From Corallococcus macrosporus DSM 14697 (GTDB taxonomy: Bacteria; Myxococcota; Myxococcia; Myxococcales; Myxococcaceae), in the NCBI RefSeq assembly GCF_002305895.1, contig NZ_CP022203.1:6234001-6298000 (forward strand): a stretch of 64,000 bases of DNA. The letters are read 5' to 3'. The translations under genes were made by a program, and so were the position numbers. The notes below the pieces were generated by a model that was not told where the DNA came from, ran no database searches, and saw nothing but the letters and a program-made list of their open reading frames with translations. Below, one piece after another: positions 17,201-25,007 of this stretch. Position 1 is the stretch's first letter, and each line of letters begins with the position of its first letter.

Positions 17201-18940
17201 TCAGCGCGGCGACGACTGCTCTTCGGGCGAGGCCGCAACCGGCGCCGGGACGGTGAGTTCGCCCACCTCGGCGTCGAGTTCGGAGGGGAGGAGGCGAGCG
17301 CGCGTAGCGGCCCAGTACTTGGGAGCGAGCTCGAGGTAGCGCTGGTGGGGCCAGTGGGCCAGCACGCGCAGGATGTCGCGCAGGTAGGTCTCGGGCTCGA
17401 GTCCGTGCAGTCGCGCGGTGGCGATGAGGGTGAAGAGGTGGCCGGCGCGCTCGGCATGGTCATCGCTCCCGACGAAGAGCCAGGCCTTGCGTCCGACGGC
17501 AATCCTTCTCAATTCTCTCTCGGAGCGGTTGTTCTCAAGCAGCAGCCGTCCGTCGTCGAGGAAGCAGCGCAGCGCCTCGCGCTGGCGCACGGCGTAGCCG
17601 AGGGCCCGGCGCAAGAGGCCGCGCTGCTCCCGCACCTTCTCGTACTCCTCCTGGGCCCAGACGAAGAAGGCGTCCACGTGCGCACGCAGGTGGGCATGCC
17701 TCAGCCGGTGAATCTCCTCCGGGGGCTTGTCCCTCCATGTCGCTTCCAACTGGAAGAGGCGACTGATGCGCGCCAGCCCCTCCCTGGCGATGACGTCCTT
17801 GGCCGTCGCCGCCTCCCAGAAGCCCCGGCGGCAGTGCGCCCAGCACGCCACCTCCTGACACACCCCCTCCTCGCCGTCAGCGGGCGCGTCCTCGGCGGGA
17901 CGGAAGAGGGCGTTGTAGACGCTCTTGGCGTCGGCCTGCACGTAGCCCTTGAAACCCTTGAAGAGCTCCAGCACCGCGGCGCTCGTCTCCTTCGGCGTGT
18001 ACTCGAAGAAGACGGCGTCCCTGTCGACTACCTGGACGAAGTAGTGGCCGCGTCGGCACGCCTGACGCGGCCCCTCGGTGGGGGCCGGCTGCACCGCCAC
18101 GCCCGTGGCGTCGGTGGCGATGCAGAAGGCGGTGGCCAGGGCCTCCTCGCGCATGGCGGCCACCACTGTGGTGCCCAGGGTGGCGCCCATGTCCTCCAGC
18201 CACCGCGCCATCGTCCCCCTGTCCACCGCCACGCCGTCGCGGGCCAGGCGCTTCTCCATGCGGAACAACGGCAGCCCGTCGCAGTACTTCTCGGTGGCCA
18301 GGTGGGCCAGCAGCGAGGGCGCCGCCAGGCAGCGGAAGAAGACTTCCTTGGGCGCCATGGCCGAGGCCAGCGTGGCCTCCCCGTCGGCCCCCACCGTGCG
18401 GTACTTCACCCGGGCGATGACGAGGCGCCGCATACCGCCGCGCTGCCAGGCCAGCTTGCAGCTCTCCTCGAAGCCGATTTTCTCCGCCTTCCCCTGGGCC
18501 ACCAGCTCGTCGAAGAGAGGGTCCGCAATCACCACCCGCCTCTCTTCCAGCGGCAGACTCTTCAAGTCCCGCCGGCCCTTGGGCTTGGACTTCTGCTTCG
18601 CCCCCGCGCCGCCTGACGCCTCCGCCGAGGCCATGCCCAGTGTGCCGGCCACCTCTTCCAGGGCGCGCAGCTTCTGGGCGAATTCCAACTCCAACTGCTG
18701 GGTGTCCACCCGCTCCGCCTTGGCCATGAAGAGGCGGCGCTTGAGTAACTCCAACTCCAGCCGCAGCCTCTCGTGCGAGGCTTTCAGCACGTCCCGCTCC
18801 CTCTCCAACTGCGCGGCGCGCTGCCTCTCGGCGCTCAACAGCGCCTCGAGCTCGGCGATGCGCGCCTGCGCGGAAATGGGAGACTCGTGCGTGGACACCG
18901 CGGCCTTGTAACCACTCACCACCGCGCTGTCGACACCCAC
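17201..18940 (-). CDS. tnpC: IS66-family transposase TnpC, copy B
   Basis: The same 579-residue transposase as in copy A, with the DDE segments ATDATGVAV, YVQADAKSVYN and ENNRSERELRRI intact. At least one substitution (Ala to Thr in the VQPAP.EG loop) separates the two copies. The start (GTG at 18940) is set by correspondence with copy A. Confidence 0.92.
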   Translation of the reverse strand: MGVDSAVVSGYKAAVSTHESPISAQARIAELEALLSAERQRAAQLERERDVLKASHERLRLELELLKRRLFMAKAERVDTQQLELEFAQKLRALEEVAGTLGMASAEASGGAGAKQKSKPKGRRDLKSLPLEERRVVIADPLFDELVAQGKAEKIGFEESCKLAWQRGGMRRLVIARVKYRTVGADGEATLASAMAPKEVFFRCLAAPSLLAHLATEKYCDGLPLFRMEKRLARDGVAVDRGTMARWLEDMGATLGTTVVAAMREEALATAFCIATDATGVAVQPAPTEGPRQACRRGHYFVQVVDRDAVFFEYTPKETSAAVLELFKGFKGYVQADAKSVYNALFRPAEDAPADGEEGVCQEVACWAHCRRGFWEAATAKDVIAREGLARISRLFQLEATWRDKPPEEIHRLRHAHLRAHVDAFFVWAQEEYEKVREQRGLLRRALGYAVRQREALRCFLDDGRLLLENNRSERELRRIAVGRKAWLFVGSDDHAERAGHLFTLIATARLHGLEPETYLRDILRVLAHWPHQRYLELAPKYWAATRARLLPSELDAEVGELTVPAPVAASPEEQSSPR

Positions 18941-18975
18941 CTGGTGCCCCCGCGCGGTGGTGCGCCTGGCTCCTC

Positions 18976-19317
18976 TCAATGTGGGCGAGGGCCGCGCCTG
19001 GGCGCCTCCACGCGCAGCCCGTCCAGCAACTCCTCCAGCACGTGCTCCTCCACCGCCAGGCTGGTAGCGCCTTCCTCCAACCCTCGCGGCACCTGGAAGC
19101 AGCCGGTGTCCAGCCGCTTGTAGAAGAGGCACAGCCCCGTGCCGTCGTAGAAGAGTACCTTCAGCGCCGTGCGCCGCTTGCCGAAGAAGACGAAGAGGGC
19201 GCCGCTGCGAGGCTTGCGTCCCAGCCTCTCCTCCACCAACCCAGACAGCCGCTCGAAGCCCCAGCGCAAGTCAATCGGCTCCAGGCCCAGGAAGATTTCG
19301 ACGCCGTGCGGAATCAT
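18976..19317 (-). CDS. tnpB: IS66 accessory protein TnpB, copy B
   Basis: Identical 113-residue product to copy A (MIPHGVEIFLGLEPIDLR...). It overlaps the upstream tnpA copy by 4 bases, preserving the coupled arrangement. Confidence 0.92.
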   Translation of the reverse strand: MIPHGVEIFLGLEPIDLRWGFERLSGLVEERLGRKPRSGALFVFFGKRRTALKVLFYDGTGLCLFYKRLDTGCFQVPRGLEEGATSLAVEEHVLEELLDGLRVEAPRRGPRPH

Positions 19318-19649
19318 CGCGGCCCGCCCCGGCTCGCCGTACCCAGCGCCGCCAGCGCCACGCCTACCGTCGCCACGTCCGCCCCCGCGGGCACCAGCAC
19401 CCGCGCCCCGTGCGCCTCAATGACGACGAGTCCTGCACCAGGTGCGGCTTCCTCGCGGGCCGGGGAAGTAACCAGCCTCACCAGCGGCACCGCCGCCTCC
19501 GCTTCTCCACGCCCCGCCTTCGCCAGCCGACTCGACCACCGGTACAGCGGGCTGGGCGTGAACTCCTTCCCACGGCAGTACTCCTCCGCGCTCAGCCCAC
19601 TGGTGCGCCACTCCTCCACTCGCTTCTTCCACAGCTCCGCATTCGCCAT
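19314..19649 (-). CDS. tnpA: IS66 accessory protein TnpA, copy B
   Basis: The same 111-residue helix-turn-helix protein as in copy A, with no difference seen in the translated product. First gene of the element, with its start near the right inverted repeat. Confidence 0.85.
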   Translation of the reverse strand: MANAELWKKRVEEWRTSGLSAEEYCRGKEFTPSPLYRWSSRLAKAGRGEAEAAVPLVRLVTSPAREEAAPGAGLVVIEAHGARVLVPAGADVATVGVALAALGTASRGGPR

Positions 19650-21721
19650 GCGCGCCACCTTGCGCGCTCCGGCTCATCCCCTCCAGACGGGGCTCGTGCA
19701 GCGGATACCAACTTGTCGCTGACGGAATTCCTCTACCGACTGCTGGCCGACGAGGTGGAGCGGCGCGACGGCAAGCAGTTGGACGTGCGCCTGCGCCGTG
19801 CCGCCTTCGAGCGGCCCAGCACCCTGGAGGACTTCGACTTCTCCTTCAACACCTCCGTCCCGCGCGCCAAGGTGCTGGAGTTGGGCACCTGCACCTTTGT
19901 CGAGCGGCACGAGAACGTGCTCGTGGTGGGCCCGGCGGGCGTCGGCAAGAGTCACCTCGCCCAGGCGCTGGGACAGCGAGCTTGCCGCGCCGGCCACGCC
20001 GTCCTCTACGTGAGCGCCCACGACATGCTCACGCAGTTGCGCGCCTCACGCGCCGACAACAGCTACGAGCGGCGCCTCCTGCGCTTCACCACGCCAGCCC
20101 TGCTCATCATCGACGACCTCGGACTGCGGCCCCTCACGGGTGAGGAGGGTGTCGACCTGTACGAGATTATCCGTCGTCGCTACGAGCGTGCGGCCACTTG
20201 CATCACCTCCAATCGCGCCCTGGAGGAGTGGCCTCCGCTGTTTGGTGACGCACTGCTGGCCAGCGCCGCCATGGACCGACTGCTGCACCACTCCCATGTC
20301 CTCACCATCGAGGGTGACAGCTACCGCAACCCACCGCTCGCCAAGCGCACCCGAGCACCGCGCGCGGCCCACGCTGACACCGCCGCACGCTGACACCTGG
20401 CGGAGCCCCTGCCGGACCGGTTTGGCCGAACCCGCGCGGCCCACTCCGTCGCGATTCCTGGGCGCTTCACGTCCGGACCTGATTGGCCGAACCGAACAGC
20501 GACCTGATTGGCCGAGCCTTGACACTGGGCCGCTACAAGCGGCGCACTGGGGAACTCGACGAGGCGATTACCAGCGCCTACGTGCAGGGCGTCTCCACGA
20601 GGAAAATGGGCAAGGTGACGCGTGCCCTCATGGGGGAGGCCGTCTCGCGCTCGACGGTGAGCCGGGTGACGAGGACGCTGGAGGAGAAGGTGGAGGCGCT
20701 GCGTACCCAGCCCCTTACCCAAGCCATCCCCTACCTGTACCTGGATGCCACCTTCCTCGACGCCAGGTGGGCGCGCACGGTGCAGAACGTCTCCGCCCTG
20801 GTAGCCTACGGTGTGGGCGAGGATGGGCACCGGCACCTGCTGGCGGTGACGCTGGGTGGCAGCGAGTCGGCGGACTCCTGGCTGGACTTGCTGCGCCAGT
20901 TGCTAGAGCGAGGGCTGCGAGGCGTGCGGCTCGTCATCGCCGACGGACACGCGGGACTGGCCGCCGCGGCCCGCCAGGCCCTGCCGGAGGCGCGGCTGCA
21001 GCGCTGCACCGTGCACCTCACCCGGAACGTGCTCGCCAAGGCGCCCTGGAGGCTGCGTGGGCGCCTGGGCAAGGAGACGTCGGCCGTCTTCGAGGCCCCC
21101 AGCCTTGAGGACGCCAGGAAGCGGCTGGAGGCCCTTGAAGAGGGGCTGGGACGCCACCTGCCAGAGGCCATGGAGTGCCTGCGCGAGGGCTTCGCCGCCG
21201 CCACCTGCTTCTTCGCCTTCCCCAAGGCCCACTGGAAGCGCCTACGCAGCACCAACGGCCTGGAGCGCCTCCACGGCGAGGTGAAGCGCCGCATCCGCGG
21301 CGTCGGTGCCTTCCCGGACCGCGCCAGCGCCCTGCGCCTCATCATCGCCGTCGCACTTGAAGTCACCGGCGTTTGGGATGACCGCCGATACCTCGACATG
21401 TCCCTGCTGAAATCAACCCCTGACACCGCCGCTGCATGATGCCGCCGAGGAGCCTTCCTCCCCCGAACCCCCTCCGAACCAACTACACAGGATTCGGGAC
21501 TTGACCCTGTTCCACATCCCCGAGGGCTGGACAGTAGACGTCTGGCCATCGCCGCGGCTGGGCTGGTCACCGGGGCCGCTCAAGACCCTAGGAAATACAG
21601 AGGTGGTCTTCGCGGCCGTGGCCGGAAGCACAGTGCGCTTCATGGCGCCTGGAACTCCTCGCAATTGAGAAGTGCACGGCGCCGTGTCACACCTTGACTA
21701 ACTCAACTGCGTCAGAGGTAA

Positions 21722-23014
21722 GGGCCTGTCGGGATATTAGTTAGCCGAATAGGGGAATGGTCGAGCAACCGAGCATGTTGGCCGGGCATGGACGCGGAAA
21801 AGGCCGTGGCGGAGCGCTACCAGGCACTCCGGGACGTCATGGATGAGCGGGTGACGCGCCGCTGGGCAGGCGCCGAGGCGCTCGCGCTGGGACGAGGCGG
21901 CGTCACAGCGGTCGCCCGGGCGACGGGACTGGCGCGCATGACGGTGCGCGCGGGGCGCGACGAGGTGAGCGGGAAGAGGCCTGAAGGAGCGCTGGTGCGG
22001 GTGCGGCGCAAGGGCGCTGGGCGCCCGCCAGTGGAGGTGGCCCAGCCGGGGCTGACCGAAACCCTGGAGTCGCTGGTGGACCCGGTGACTCGGGGCGACC
22101 CGGAGTCGCCGCTGCGCTGGACGTGCAAGAGCACGAGGATGCTGGCTGCGGCGTTGGAGAAGCACGGCTACAAAGTGAGCCCCCAGAAGGTGGGCGAGTT
22201 GCTCAAGAGCCAGGGCTACAGCTTGCAGGCAATCTCCAAGTCGTTGGAGGGAGAGTCGCACCCGGACCGCAACGCCCAGTTCGAGCACATCAACGCTCAG
22301 GTGCAGGAGTTCCAGGCTCGGGGACAGCCCGCCGTTTCGGTGGACACGAAGAAGAAGGAGTTGGTGGGGGAGTTCAAGAATGGAGGCCGTGAATGGCAGC
22401 CGGCGGGGGCGCCGGTGCTGAGCCTGACGCATGACTTCCCAGACACAGCGGTGGGCAAGGCGATTCCCTACGGTGTGTACGACATCGGGGACAACAGCGC
22501 CTGGGTGTCGGTGGGGGTGGACCACGACACGCCCGTCTTCGCCGTCAACAGCCTCGGCGCGTGGTGGCGCAAAATGGGCCATGCGCGCTACCCCGAGGCG
22601 AAGGAACTCCTGGTGACGGCGGACTCGGGCGGCAGCAACAGCGCGCGAATCCGGGTCTGGAAGGCCGAGCTGCAGCGGCTGGCGGACGCGACGGGGCTTT
22701 GCATCAGCGTCTGTCATTTCCCGCCCGGTACGAGCAAGTGGAACAAGGTGGAGCATCGCCTCTTCAGCCACATCAGTCTGAATTGGAGAGGCCGCCCCCT
22801 GGAGGACTACGAGACGGTGGTGAACCTCATCGGCACCACGACCAACACCAAGGGCTTGAAGGTGAAAGCACGGCTGGACCGACGGCGCTACCGCACAGGA
22901 GTCAGCGTCTCTCCGGAGGCCATGCACGAACTCCACCTCGTCCGCGCTACCTTCCATGGTGACTGGAACTACGTCCTCAAGCCCCGAATGGATAATTAAT
23001 TTCTGATCAGGCCC
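21722..23014 (+). mobile_element. ISAzo13-type insertion sequence
   Basis: Bounded by imperfect inverted repeats: GGGCCTGTCGGGATATTAGT on the left and GGGCCTGATCAGAAATTAAT read inward from the right. About 1293 bp with one transposase gene. I did not find a clear target duplication, and the outer base at each end is uncertain. It lies 53 bases after the end of the SIR2 gene. Confidence 0.75.
21788..22999 (+). CDS. ISAzo13-family transposase
   Basis: A 403-residue protein starting MDAEKAVAERYQALRDVMDERV. It has an N-terminal helix-turn-helix (GGVTAVARATGLARMTVRAG), then KSTRMLAAALEKHGYKVSP, and a DDE core: VSVDTKKKELVGEFKNGG, LLVTADSGGSNSARIR and SKWNKVEHRLFSHIS. These segments are characteristic of ISAzo13-type transposases. 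It ends MDN, 15 bases from the right end of the element. It appears intact. Confidence 0.9.
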   Translation: MDAEKAVAERYQALRDVMDERVTRRWAGAEALALGRGGVTAVARATGLARMTVRAGRDEVSGKRPEGALVRVRRKGAGRPPVEVAQPGLTETLESLVDPVTRGDPESPLRWTCKSTRMLAAALEKHGYKVSPQKVGELLKSQGYSLQAISKSLEGESHPDRNAQFEHINAQVQEFQARGQPAVSVDTKKKELVGEFKNGGREWQPAGAPVLSLTHDFPDTAVGKAIPYGVYDIGDNSAWVSVGVDHDTPVFAVNSLGAWWRKMGHARYPEAKELLVTADSGGSNSARIRVWKAELQRLADATGLCISVCHFPPGTSKWNKVEHRLFSHISLNWRGRPLEDYETVVNLIGTTTNTKGLKVKARLDRRRYRTGVSVSPEAMHELHLVRATFHGDWNYVLKPRMDN

Positions 23015-23101
23015 CAAGTCGCAGGTGAAGCGTGCGACAGAGAACTGGGCGGGCGGGCCTTGGTTGCATCGGCCGCTACCCGCCCCACTCATAAAGCAGG
23101 G

Positions 23102-23190
23102 ATGGACTCCTTTATGAACGCCGCCGCGGTACAGCGGATTGAGAGGTGTTCCCAGTAAATCGGTGAGGTACTGGGCGAGGGGGCTTCTAT
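23102..23190 (+). pseudogene. Second remnant of the IS701-type transposase N-terminus
   Basis: Reads MDSFMNAAAVQRIERCSQ, then an in-frame TAA, then IGEVLGE. It is the same start as the remnant at 7634 (MDCFMNAAAVQPLERCFQQIGEE), and the leaders match too (GTTGCATCGGCC ... CCCGCCCCACTCAT). The stop codon and absence of the remaining transposase mark it as a decayed fragment. Nothing further is recognisable to about 23398. Confidence 0.6.
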
Positions 23191-23398
23191 CACCGCGCCA
23201 CGATCTGCGTGGTTGATCGCCGCCTCCTCGCGCTCCGTACAGCACTTCCACCGGAGAAGGAGGCAGTGGCTACTGGCTGAAGCGCGGCGTCTCCATCAAC
23301 AGCTACTTTGCGCCGCATCGGTCCCTGTCCACTCTGCCGACGCCGCGTAGGCTCCCAAGATCGGCCTCTGGGAACTTCGCGAAGTTGTGCAAGTAACA

Positions 23399-23815
23399 TC
23401 AGGAGTCGTAAAAACACCCCTTACACAAGCCATGACAGCGGGCACGCTTCCGCCAAGCAGCGGAGACTAGAAGGTACACGTACTGCGGTCCGCCCTCGCT
23501 GTAGCTCCCACCGCCACCATTCCGAGTGTTGTGCAGTCGGCTTCGTGCCCACTTTGACCACAAATGCTCGACGAGAATAGACTCCACTCGTTTGGCAGAT
23601 ACCACGCTAGCTGTCCGATAAAGAACTATCATTTCCTCCCAGCCCGCAGACTTATGACTCCTCCAGCGGGTCTCCGGCATGGATGTAAATCCCACTTTGA
23701 GATGATAATTGTATCGTGCATGTTGCCCTACAACACGTCGAAGTGCATTCAATGCCCCTACAGCGTGCCCAGTAACCGCCCGATATGTGGGCAATGACTT
23801 TTGATAGTCAAGCAT
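23399..23815 (-). CDS. GIY-YIG-like small protein
   Basis: A 138-residue protein from the ATG at 23815, with AGGGGG 7 bases upstream. The segment YNYHLKVGFTSMPETRWRSHKSAGW followed by SAKRVESILVEHLW resembles the second half of GIY-YIG nuclease-type domains (a K-V/I-G-x-T turn, an Arg/His pair, then a helix with the catalytic Glu), and NGGGGSY...YVYLLVS resembles the closing strand of such proteins. The tail has three Cys (RCHGLCKGCFYD). The DNA is AT-richer than the conserved genes, so it is probably acquired. The function is unknown; the fold assignment is tentative. Confidence 0.5.
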   Translation of the reverse strand: MLDYQKSLPTYRAVTGHAVGALNALRRVVGQHARYNYHLKVGFTSMPETRWRSHKSAGWEEMIVLYRTASVVSAKRVESILVEHLWSKWARSRLHNTRNGGGGSYSEGGPQYVYLLVSAAWRKRARCHGLCKGCFYDS

Positions 23816-23930
23816 TGCAGTCCCCCTCGCGCACTGCGTAGAGACTATCACACTTTCGGCCCCAATGCATTGAGCCGGGCCATAAGAACTCTATGTTTTA
23901 GCCGCCATCAGCGCCCCAGCACCGAGGCTG

Positions 23931-25007
23931 TCAATGTGGCCTCCCATGTAGCCACCACATCAGCGCCCCCACTACGATCTGGCCACCGACAAACAGCGCC
24001 CCCCTCCACGGTAGGCGCACCGGCCGCCCCTGGAAGTCATCGAAGCGCACCAAGGCGAACAGGGCCCAGACCAGCGTCATCACGCCACTGAGCACGAAGC
24101 CCTTCACCGGGCTCTCCACCGGCGGGGCGAAGATGACGTGGTACAGCACCGCGGGCACCACGAAGGCCACCAACAGCACCAGCCCCCAGACGCGCGCCGC
24201 AGGCACCAACGTCGCCGCCCTGCGCATCCTCCGGGCCCGGCCCAGCTTCGGCGCCATCTCGCTCACCGGCGTCGGCTTGGGCAGTACCTTCCCCTTCCAC
24301 ACCAGGTAGTGCGTGGCCATCAGCCTCGACGCGCGCGTCAGGTTGAAGCCCTCCACCGGCGTCCCCGCCGCCATCGCGCTGCGGCAGCTCACCGCCCAGT
24401 CGATGTAGTGGTGGACCTCCTCCAGCGGCAGCTTGACGATGCTCCGAATCACCTCGCGCGCCACCACGGGCGCCAGCGGGTCCACGGACCATCCATCCGG
24501 CCCCAGCGTGCGCAGCGCCTCGTCCTCCCGCTTCGCACCGACGGGCGCGCCTTCCTCGCCCTGGGACTCCAGCTCCCACGCCATGGTGCCGACGTCGCCC
24601 ATCCACACCCGCGTGCACTTGAAGCCCGCTTCCTTCGCCAGGCTGGCCACGCGCGTCAGGAAGCCGTCCTGCTCCGCCGCCTCCGCCTCGCCTTCCACAA
24701 CGCGCGGCGCACCGAGCACCTGCACGTCAATGAGCGTCAGCGCCGGCCCGAACTGGAAGACGTCCGCGACGACGATGTCGCTCCGAGGCTGCTCCCCGAA
24801 CGACGTCCCCAGCGAGGCGTCCATCCACTGCCGGACCCTGGACCGGTCCGGGCTCCCATGAATCCAGAGGTGATTCGCGATGCCGTAGGCCATGAGTTCC
24901 TCGGCCCGGATGCCTACCAGAGACGCGGCGCCACGCTCCAGGAGGATTGGAGCCCACCCCCCTCCCGGATGCCACCCCGGGTCATGGTAGACAGGGACGC
25001 ACTGCAT
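23931..25007 (-). CDS. Unknown protein with three C-terminal membrane segments
   Basis: A 358-residue protein from the ATG at 25007 (MQCVPVYHDPGWHP); the frame is open to 25097. The first 270 residues look soluble. The C-terminal end has three hydrophobic stretches: VWGLVLLVAFVVPAVLYHVIF, VKGFVLSGVMTLVWALFALV and ALFVGGQIVVGALMWWL. I do not recognise a family. It is divergent from the gene at 25006, and the two start codons share the tetranucleotide CATG at 25005-25008, so at least one start may be misjudged or the pair is regulated together. Confidence 0.65.
   Translation of the reverse strand: MQCVPVYHDPGWHPGGGWAPILLERGAASLVGIRAEELMAYGIANHLWIHGSPDRSRVRQWMDASLGTSFGEQPRSDIVVADVFQFGPALTLIDVQVLGAPRVVEGEAEAAEQDGFLTRVASLAKEAGFKCTRVWMGDVGTMAWELESQGEEGAPVGAKREDEALRTLGPDGWSVDPLAPVVAREVIRSIVKLPLEEVHHYIDWAVSCRSAMAAGTPVEGFNLTRASRLMATHYLVWKGKVLPKPTPVSEMAPKLGRARRMRRAATLVPAARVWGLVLLVAFVVPAVLYHVIFAPPVESPVKGFVLSGVMTLVWALFALVRFDDFQGRPVRLPWRGALFVGGQIVVGALMWWLHGRPH

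Larger units (their letters stand above)
17128..19708 (-). mobile_element. IS66-family insertion sequence, copy B (inverted relative to copy A)
   Basis: 2581 bp, the same length as copy A, and the sequence agrees base for base over nearly all of it when reversed; I saw only a handful of differences (for example PAPAEG in copy A against PAPTEG here). Target duplication CAACTTGT at 17120-17127 and 19709-19716, within istB. It must be the latest event in its stack: SIR2 gene, then IS256, then IS21, then this. Confidence 0.95.
17022..20393 (+). pseudogene. istB: IS21 helper ATPase IstB, split by IS66 copy B
   Basis: Joining 17022-17127 to 19717-20393 gives 783 nt, a 260-residue AAA+ protein. It opens MSTYDELVPVLKKLRLSG and the junction reads EAADANLSLTEFLYRLL. 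Walker A is VVGPAGVGKSHLAQAL, Walker B ALLIIDDLGLRPL, followed by RRRYERAATCITSN, all standard for IstB. The ATG has AAGGAG upstream. Because the insertion removes everything after residue 35, the IS21 element should be defective. Confidence 0.9.
15229..20524 (+). mobile_element. IS21-family insertion sequence, interrupted by IS66 copy B
   Basis: Ends TGTCGTAGCTCGGC and, read inward from the right, TGTCAAGGCTCGGC, with a 6-base target duplication CTGGGC (15223-15228, 20525-20530). IS21 elements have multiple terminal repeats, and these are plain here: GTTCGGCCAAACCGGTCC at 15284 and 15308 with a weaker copy at 15260, and inverted partners at 20414, 20475 and 20501. Without IS66 copy B it would be about 2707 bp. 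It carries istA and a split istB. Confidence 0.9.
14959..21439 (+). pseudogene. IS256-family (Mutator-type) transposase, split by IS21
   Basis: Joining 14959-15228 to 20531-21439 (dropping one copy of CTGGGC) gives 1179 nt, a 392-residue protein. The junction reads GDVLGRYKRRTGE, with VAVPRTR just before it, a well-kept stretch in the family. The catalytic residues lie in YLDATFLDARW, VIADGHAGL and NGLERLHGEVKRRIR. The start is the GTG at 14959. As it stands the protein is cut after about 90 residues, so the element is immobile. Confidence 0.9.
14840..21506 (+). mobile_element. IS256-type insertion sequence interrupted by an IS21 element
   Basis: The 9-base target duplication CTGTTCCAC lies at 14831-14839 and 21507-21515. 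The ends share GGTC..GTCCC followed by TGTGTAG, then TGGT and GAGGG: an imperfect inverted repeat of about 40 bases when the right end is read inward. Without its passengers (15229-20530) it would be about 1365 bp, usual for IS256. It sits in the last quarter of the SIR2 gene, and removing it joins QLFH to IPEGW in frame. Confidence 0.88.
7840..21668 (+). pseudogene. SIR2-like (NADase-type) protein, split into four pieces by three independent IS insertions
   Basis: Pieces: 7840-8795, 12697-12865, 14318-14839 and 21516-21668. Joined with one copy of each target duplication they give exactly 1800 nt, a 599-residue protein, with every junction in frame. Residues 20-35 hold the SIR2 nucleotide-binding motif (VPFIGAGLS), residues 112-118 TTNYDNL with Asn115, and later LLFVGSGLQDQYLLDLF. 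The HG motif expected around residue 161 reads AIQGYLDTP, so the usual catalytic His is Gln161. Residues about 320-599 (for example AAVYWATRELLVHVQQAGF, an unassigned nucleotide-binding-like region, then FHIPEGWTVDVW) I cannot assign. The start is the first of two adjacent ATGs behind AGAGGGA. SIR2_2 proteins are known NAD-depleting defence effectors; that role here is inference. Today only the first 319 residues would be made, ending SVEH. Confidence 0.88.

Noticed and set aside
14827-17502. A long minus-strand frame across the IS256 left end, istA and IS66 copy B
   Set aside because: It crosses three element borders, so it cannot be an evolved gene; it is a shadow of istA and tnpC.
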